The translations under genes and the position numbers were made by a program. This document shows, piece after piece, positions 4,429 through 8,546 of a stretch of DNA of 8,546 nucleotides (positions are counted from its first letter, which is position 1; each line of letters starts with the position of its first letter). The notes under the pieces were generated by a model, which was not told the DNA's origin, made no database searches, and saw only the letters and a program-made list of their open reading frames with translations. Origin of the DNA: Comamonadaceae bacterium (lineage in GTDB: Bacteria > Pseudomonadota > Gammaproteobacteria > Burkholderiales > Burkholderiaceae_C); the NCBI GenBank assembly GCA_947469815.1, contig CANIRI010000082.1, positions 1 to 8,546 of the forward strand. Reading direction: 5' to 3'.

Positions 4429-7263
4429 ATGCTGTTGGAGCTTTTGCGGCAGGAACTGACCGAGTCAGCGCCCACACTCAGCGCTTTACAAGCCTGGGCC
4501 GAAGGCGAGCCGGTAGACGATGCGGAATTTGAGTCCGTTTTGGAATTCATGGACCGCTACGCCGAGGCGATACAAAGCAGCGGATTGGACGCTCTGGCCG
4601 AGTACCTGGCGATGGTGCGCTCGCTGTTGGCCCAGCACCATGCGGATCCGAACCGCCCCGAGCGCCTTCACGAACGCGCCCATTTAGTGGGCTGGATCAA
4701 CGCGGCCATTCTGTATCTGGAGCGACCGGGCGATATGCATGCGGTGCAGGCGATGGAGTATTCCTTGTCTGCAAGCTCTGACGCGGTGGACACGGCCTGG
4801 CTAGAAGATGCCATCGCCCGTCTGCTTGAACCCGACCTGATGGCAGAGCAAGCGGGTGGGATAGCCGATGCGCAGGAGGAGGATCCTCAGGATTATTTCC
4901 TCGATGTGGATGGTGTGGAGCCCGATCAATTACAGGTATTTTTGTTCGATGCGCCACGGCAGGTTTCCGAGATTGAAGCTGCGGTGGATGCCTGGGGCGC
5001 GGGGGTTTGCACCAAGCCCCTGATGCAACAGGCCATGCGTGCGGCCCATACGCTCAAGGGCAGTGGGTATATCTTGGGGCTGCATGGAATAGGCCGGCTC
5101 TCGCATTACCTGGAAGATATTCTGGAATACGCGTTGGTGAAAGAGCAGGAGGCCGTAAGCCCGCCGCGCGCGGTGCAAGGTGGTCTGATACGTGCCGTGG
5201 ATGCTTTGCAACAGATGCTGGGTTTTGTGCAGGGCGTGGAAGCGCCTCCCACCGACGTGCACTTACTGGGGCAAGCGCTGCGTGGATACAACGTCTGGCT
5301 TGTGGGTGACCAGACCGAGCCCCTACCCGATCTGGCGTCGGCTGCACTGCAGCCAGTGACAGCACCGGCGGCGGTGGTCGCTGCAGAGCCATCGGGCAAC
5401 GCGGCACAACAGGCGCCCTTGCAACTGGAATCAGAACACCTGGACATGCTGTTGCGCCGCACTGGACAAAGTCTCCGCCGTAACGAGCACATGATCGCGC
5501 TCGCCCGCAGCGCGGACGAGTGGTTTCAGGCTTTGGTTCAGGTAAACCAGCGGCTGCTGGAAGACTTTGCGGAATTGGTGGAGCTGGTGAAAACCCAGTC
5601 ACTTCAAGTGCAAGAAAGTATGCGGGCCCGGGACAACTTCGACCCGCTCGAACTCGACCGGTACGACGCGATCCACAACGCAGTACTGGCTATGGAGGAA
5701 AGATCGCGGGATCAGCAGCAATTCCTGGCCAACAACAGTGCGGCGACCCGGAAAATCGCGGACGAACTGCAGGAAAGCGGCAGCGCGTTAACCGAGCAGC
5801 GACAAGACCTGCTGAGCGTGCGTGCACTCACAGTGAAAAGCGTAGCGCCCCGGCTGCGCCGGACCGTAGGGCAAACCGCAGACAGCACGGGGAAAAAGGT
5901 TGTCTTTACTTTGCACGGCGAAGAGGTTCGAATGGACGGGCTGGTGCTGCAAAAACTGATGGAAGCCCTGCTGCATGTTCTGCGCAATGCGGTGGACCAC
6001 GGTATTGAAGCGCCGGCTGATCGGCTCGCAGCGGGCAAGTCCGAGGCCGGTTTGGTAGATCTCACTTTTTCACGCAACGCAGACCGGGTGATGGTCTACG
6101 TGCGCGACGATGGCCGAGGTATGGATATCGAAAAAATTTGGCACACAGCGATAGCCAATGGTCTGCTGCATGCCGACGATGCGGTAGACGAAGACGCCCT
6201 GTTACGGCTGGTGCTGCTGCCAGGATTTTCGACACGTGACAGCGTCAGTACCACTTCCGGGCGCGGCGTGGGACTGGACGTGGTTCAGCAGCGTTTATCG
6301 CAACTACAGGGCGATCTGCAAATCCGCAGCACGGCCGGTTACGGGTGCGAGTTTCAGATTTCCGTGCAGGCCAACAGCGGCAGCATCCATGCCCTGGTCC
6401 TTCGTTGTGGCGGCGGTCTGTTTGCGGTTGGCAGTGATCAGATTGAGGGCATCGTCTCTGCATCCGATGCCATTTTTAACGCAACGCCAGAAGGCCAAAC
6501 CTGTATCGAATACCAAAACGAACAGATCCCCGTATTCGCAATAGCAGATTGGCTTGAGCTCGATCCCCTAAGCCGATGGGAACGCCAGGTGCCGGTCATC
6601 CTGCGCACCCAAGGCAAACTTCTTGGACTATTTGTCGACGCGGTACTGGAAACCCGTGAATTGATTTTGCAAAGCGTCGGCCGATTGACCCGTAGCTTGG
6701 GCGGACTGAGCTCTGCGGCCCTGGCGCCGGATGGGCGGGCCATCTTTTTGCTCGATGTGCAGGCATTGCAACGTAGCCACAAACAGTCGCCCTATCGACA
6801 CGTTGCGGATGCCATGTTGCAGCGCGCCCGTATGGCCCCGACACGGCTTTTGGTGGTCGATGACGCGTGGACGGTGCGCATGACCATGAAGCAGCTGCTG
6901 GAGGATGCCGGTTATCAAGTAGACACCGCGCAAAACGGCAACGCTGCGCTGGAGCGCTTGCGCCAAGCCAGGCCCGACCTGGTGCTCACCGACTTGGAAA
7001 TGCCAGAAGTCAACGGATTGGAACTGGCGCGGCGTATGCGCGCGCTTCCCGCTTGGCGCGATATTCCACTGGTGATGATCACCTCGCGCAGTCCCAGCAA
7101 ACACCAAGAAGCGGCCCAAGAAGCAGGTGTTCAGTTGTATCTCACCAAGCCCTACCAGGACGCTGATCTGCTGGCCCATATCGGGCGGATGCTGGCCTCC
7201 GCGCCGCAACGCGCACAGCACACGCTGGCGCGCGTGCCTGCGGCTGCCTTACTCTCCGCTTAA
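4429..7263 (+). CDS. chpA: ChpA/PilL-like hybrid CheA histidine kinase
   Basis: A 944-residue cytoplasmic kinase. Domains in order: an N-terminal helical region (1-140) without a clear phospho-histidine; an Hpt domain (about 160-275) with H207 in [14 protein letters not shown]; an Ala/Pro linker (302-331); a helical, dimerisation-like region (332-490) containing FDPLELDRY (404-412), typical of this family. Next comes the CheA-type ATPase, with N box [12 protein letters not shown] (N520), G1 box DDGRGMD (560-566) and G2 box GRGVGLDVV (611-619). Then a CheW-like regulatory domain (about 652-785) and a C-terminal receiver with D811/D812, phosphoacceptor D855, T885 and K907. It phosphorylates PilG and PilH under control of PilJ and PilI. 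P. aeruginosa ChpA has many Hpt-type modules in about 2,470 residues, so this is a compact form. GAGGGA at 4417-4422 lies six bases before ATG 4429, preferred over TTG 4411. It is the last gene of the operon, and its stop overlaps the convergent htpX stop. Confidence 0.92.
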   Translation: MLLELLRQELTESAPTLSALQAWAEGEPVDDAEFESVLEFMDRYAEAIQSSGLDALAEYLAMVRSLLAQHHADPNRPERLHERAHLVGWINAAILYLERPGDMHAVQAMEYSLSASSDAVDTAWLEDAIARLLEPDLMAEQAGGIADAQEEDPQDYFLDVDGVEPDQLQVFLFDAPRQVSEIEAAVDAWGAGVCTKPLMQQAMRAAHTLKGSGYILGLHGIGRLSHYLEDILEYALVKEQEAVSPPRAVQGGLIRAVDALQQMLGFVQGVEAPPTDVHLLGQALRGYNVWLVGDQTEPLPDLASAALQPVTAPAAVVAAEPSGNAAQQAPLQLESEHLDMLLRRTGQSLRRNEHMIALARSADEWFQALVQVNQRLLEDFAELVELVKTQSLQVQESMRARDNFDPLELDRYDAIHNAVLAMEERSRDQQQFLANNSAATRKIADELQESGSALTEQRQDLLSVRALTVKSVAPRLRRTVGQTADSTGKKVVFTLHGEEVRMDGLVLQKLMEALLHVLRNAVDHGIEAPADRLAAGKSEAGLVDLTFSRNADRVMVYVRDDGRGMDIEKIWHTAIANGLLHADDAVDEDALLRLVLLPGFSTRDSVSTTSGRGVGLDVVQQRLSQLQGDLQIRSTAGYGCEFQISVQANSGSIHALVLRCGGGLFAVGSDQIEGIVSASDAIFNATPEGQTCIEYQNEQIPVFAIADWLELDPLSRWERQVPVILRTQGKLLGLFVDAVLETRELILQSVGRLTRSLGGLSSAALAPDGRAIFLLDVQALQRSHKQSPYRHVADAMLQRARMAPTRLLVVDDAWTVRMTMKQLLEDAGYQVDTAQNGNAALERLRQARPDLVLTDLEMPEVNGLELARRMRALPAWRDIPLVMITSRSPSKHQEAAQEAGVQLYLTKPYQDADLLAHIGRMLASAPQRAQHTLARVPAAALLSA
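7142..7163 (+). repeat. 22-base direct repeat, copy 2 (first copy at 1931-1952)
   Basis: This is the second exact copy, inside the C-terminal receiver of chpA. The protein context [14 protein letters not shown] mirrors [14 protein letters not shown] of PilH. Confidence 0.8.
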
Positions 7264-7279
7264 GTGGCCTGGCGGAGAG
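7252..7279. terminator. Stem-loop enclosing both convergent stop codons
   Basis: CTCTCCGC at 7252-7259 is perfectly complementary to GCGGAGAG at 7272-7279. The 12-base loop (7260-7271) contains the shared TTAA that ends both chpA and htpX. The 8-base-pair, GC-rich stem can form in transcripts from either strand. Neither side has a T-tract, so it is not a textbook intrinsic terminator. It may act as a bidirectional end structure, a transcript 3' stabiliser, or arise by chance from coding constraint. Confidence 0.4.
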
Positions 7280-8132
7280 CGGCGATGCGCTCCTCAATCG
7301 GCGGGTGGGTCGAGAACAGTTGGCCGATACCCCCCGCAATCCCGAAGGCTGCCACGCTTTTGGGCAACTCGCCCGGCGTCATGCCGCCCAGGCGCGCCAG
7401 CGCGTTGATCATGGGCTGGCGATTACCCATCAGTTGCGCAGCACCCGCATCCGCGCGGAATTCACGCTGGCGGCTGAACCAGGCGACCACCATGGCGGCA
7501 GCGAAGCCCAGAACAATGTCGAGCACGATGGTGGTGACGTAGTAGCCGATCCCCGGGCCGCTGCGCTCTTCGTCGTTTTTGCGCAAAAAGCTGTCCACCG
7601 CATAACCGATCACGCGGCTCAAGAAAACCACAAAGGTATTCATCACGCCCTGAATGAGTGTCATGGTCACCATATCGCCGTTGGCGATGTGCGCGACCTC
7701 ATGCCCTAGCACAGCCTCCACCTCGTCGCGGGTCATGCCCTGCAGCAAACCGGTAGAAACCGCCACCAGCGCGGAATCGCGGAAAGCGCCAGTTGCAAAA
7801 GCATTGGGCTCGCCGTCGAAAATACCGACCTCCGGCATGCCGATGCCAGCCTGTTGCGCAAGTCTTTGAACCGTTTGCACAATCCATGCCTCGTCGGCGT
7901 TTTGCGGCTGCTCAATCAACCGCACGCCGGAACTCCATTTCGCCAAGGGCTTGCTGATCAAGAGTGAGATGAATGCGCCGCCAAAACCGATGACCAATGC
8001 GTAGCCGAGAAGTAAGCCCAGGTTCAGCCCGCTGCCCGTCAGAAACTGGTTGACGCCGAGCACACTGGCCACGATGCCCAAGACCACCACAACCAACAGA
8101 TTGGTCAACACCAGCAACACGATTCGTTTCAT
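7260..8132 (-). CDS. htpX: Membrane zinc metalloprotease HtpX
   Basis: A 290-residue inner-membrane protease of family M48B, close in length to E. coli HtpX (293). The zinc site is HEVAH with H144, E145 (catalytic) and H148; the third ligand is E224 in [15 protein letters not shown]. Four hydrophobic segments lie at about 4-26, 36-58, 156-176 and 199-219. Other family blocks include NGLNLG-like [23 protein letters not shown] and the C-terminal [13 protein letters not shown]. HtpX degrades misfolded membrane proteins alongside FtsH, with the active site facing the cytoplasm. The start is set at ATG 8130-8132 (protein [12 protein letters not shown]), matching the usual HtpX N-terminus, with GGGG at 8138-8141 as a weak ribosome binding site. 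An in-frame ATG at 8165 would add 11 residues with no good site. It converges on chpA and follows the DUF3025 gene after 55 bases. No clear heat-shock promoter is visible. Confidence 0.95.
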   Translation of the reverse strand: MKRIVLLVLTNLLVVVVLGIVASVLGVNQFLTGSGLNLGLLLGYALVIGFGGAFISLLISKPLAKWSSGVRLIEQPQNADEAWIVQTVQRLAQQAGIGMPEVGIFDGEPNAFATGAFRDSALVAVSTGLLQGMTRDEVEAVLGHEVAHIANGDMVTMTLIQGVMNTFVVFLSRVIGYAVDSFLRKNDEERSGPGIGYYVTTIVLDIVLGFAAAMVVAWFSRQREFRADAGAAQLMGNRQPMINALARLGGMTPGELPKSVAAFGIAGGIGQLFSTHPPIEERIAALRQAT

Positions 8133-8187
8133 CGAGACCCCAAAGGTAAAGAACAAGCGCAACATCCTACGCAGTGCGCGAAAAGCC

Positions 8188-8546
8188 CTACGGCGTAATC
8201 ACATATAAGCCCTGTGGTTTTCCCGGACGGAACACCGACGCATCACGATAAAAATCCGGTGTGCCATTGGCGTTGCACCAACCGGGCACGCCCAACACCG
8301 GTAAATGCGCGAAGGGTTTGGACTCCAGCAAACCGGCGCCCAGTGTCTCGGTAACCGCGCTGTCGAAGGACGCACACGCACCGTCTGCAGGCCGTACGCG
8401 GTACACATGGGCGGTCATGGCCTTGCGCGGACTGCACAATTTTTCCAGCAAAGCATGGCCGAAGAGCCGCAAATGCGATTGCGCCCACAGGGGACGCAGC
8501 GGCCCGAACAAGGCATCCCAATCCTTGGCCTGCAGCGCATCCCACA
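8188..8546 (-). CDS. DUF3025-family protein, C-terminal part (5' end outside window)
   Basis: The minus-strand frame is open to the window edge and ends at TAG (8188-8190), giving about 119 residues. The sequence begins [20 protein letters not shown] and continues with [23 protein letters not shown], and near the end [28 protein letters not shown] recognise this pattern as the C-terminal region of DUF3025 proteins, which occur mainly in beta- and gammaproteobacteria and have no established function. The codon at 8509-8511 is TTG, an internal Leu in a continuing frame, so it is not a start. It is co-directional with htpX and 55 bases upstream of it, so co-transcription is possible but no promoter or terminator in the gap settles it. 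The family call is from memory of the motif pattern. Confidence 0.75.
   Translation of the reverse strand, partial: WDALQAKDWDALFGPLRPLWAQSHLRLFGHALLEKLCSPRKAMTAHVYRVRPADGACASFDSAVTETLGAGLLESKPFAHLPVLGVPGWCNANGTPDFYRDASVFRPGKPQGLYVITP

Noticed and set aside
8133..8165. Upstream ATG at 8165 for HtpX
   Set aside because: It adds 11 residues before the conserved MKRIVL start and has no ribosome binding site.
8133..8187. Possible heat-shock (sigma32) promoter for htpX
   Set aside because: The 55-base gap read on the minus strand shows no CTTGAA-type -35 paired with a CCCCAT-type -10 at proper spacing.
1..8546. An entirely novel defence, mobile or biosynthetic system
   Set aside because: All genes fall in known families (FAD oxidoreductase, Pil-Chp chemosensory proteins, HtpX, DUF3025). 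No transposase, integrase, repeat array or RNA gene is visible.

Overview
The window looks like a chromosomal segment from a betaproteobacterium of the order Burkholderiales, most likely a Comamonadaceae-type organism. This is inferred from the moderately high GC, the gene repertoire, and the style of the PilG-, PilJ- and ChpA-like proteins; no marker gene in the window fixes the genus. All coding sequence is ordinary chromosomal housekeeping or chemosensory material. I see no RNA gene, CRISPR array, insertion sequence, phage or plasmid feature.

Layout: (1) 2-520, plus strand, the 3' end of an FAD-dependent oxidoreductase. (2) 521-696, a 176-base intergenic region with a weak hairpin behind the FAD gene, a good sigma70-like promoter candidate, and three closely packed perfect inverted repeats just ahead of the next gene. 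(3) 697-7263, plus strand, a compact five-gene operon with gaps of 15, 27, 39 and 18 bases. It encodes a Pil-Chp (Tfp-class) chemosensory pathway in the order pilG-like, pilH-like, pilI (CheW-like), pilJ (methyl-accepting receptor) and chpA/pilL (CheA hybrid kinase). (4) 7260-8132, minus strand, the membrane zinc protease HtpX, converging on chpA and sharing a TTAA that supplies both stop codons. (5) 8188-8546, minus strand, the C-terminal part of a DUF3025-family protein.

How the operon should work, by family knowledge: the PilJ receptor, coupled by the CheW-like PilI, controls autophosphorylation of the ChpA kinase. ChpA then phosphorylates the PilG and PilH receivers, and probably its own C-terminal receiver, to govern type IV pilus extension and retraction (twitching) and perhaps cAMP or surface sensing. 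Compared with the Pseudomonas aeruginosa system this version is slimmed down. ChpA has one recognisable Hpt histidine instead of many phosphotransfer modules, no pilK (CheR) or chpB (CheB) gene lies next to it, and PilG carries an extra N-terminal domain that reads as a degenerate receiver.

I do not see a wholly new system. The most interesting signals are the inverted-repeat cluster in the operon leader, the pseudo-receiver/receiver fusion in the PilG-like protein, the paired Arg and Glu in the PilJ membrane helices, and the stem-loop enclosing the two overlapping convergent stop codons.
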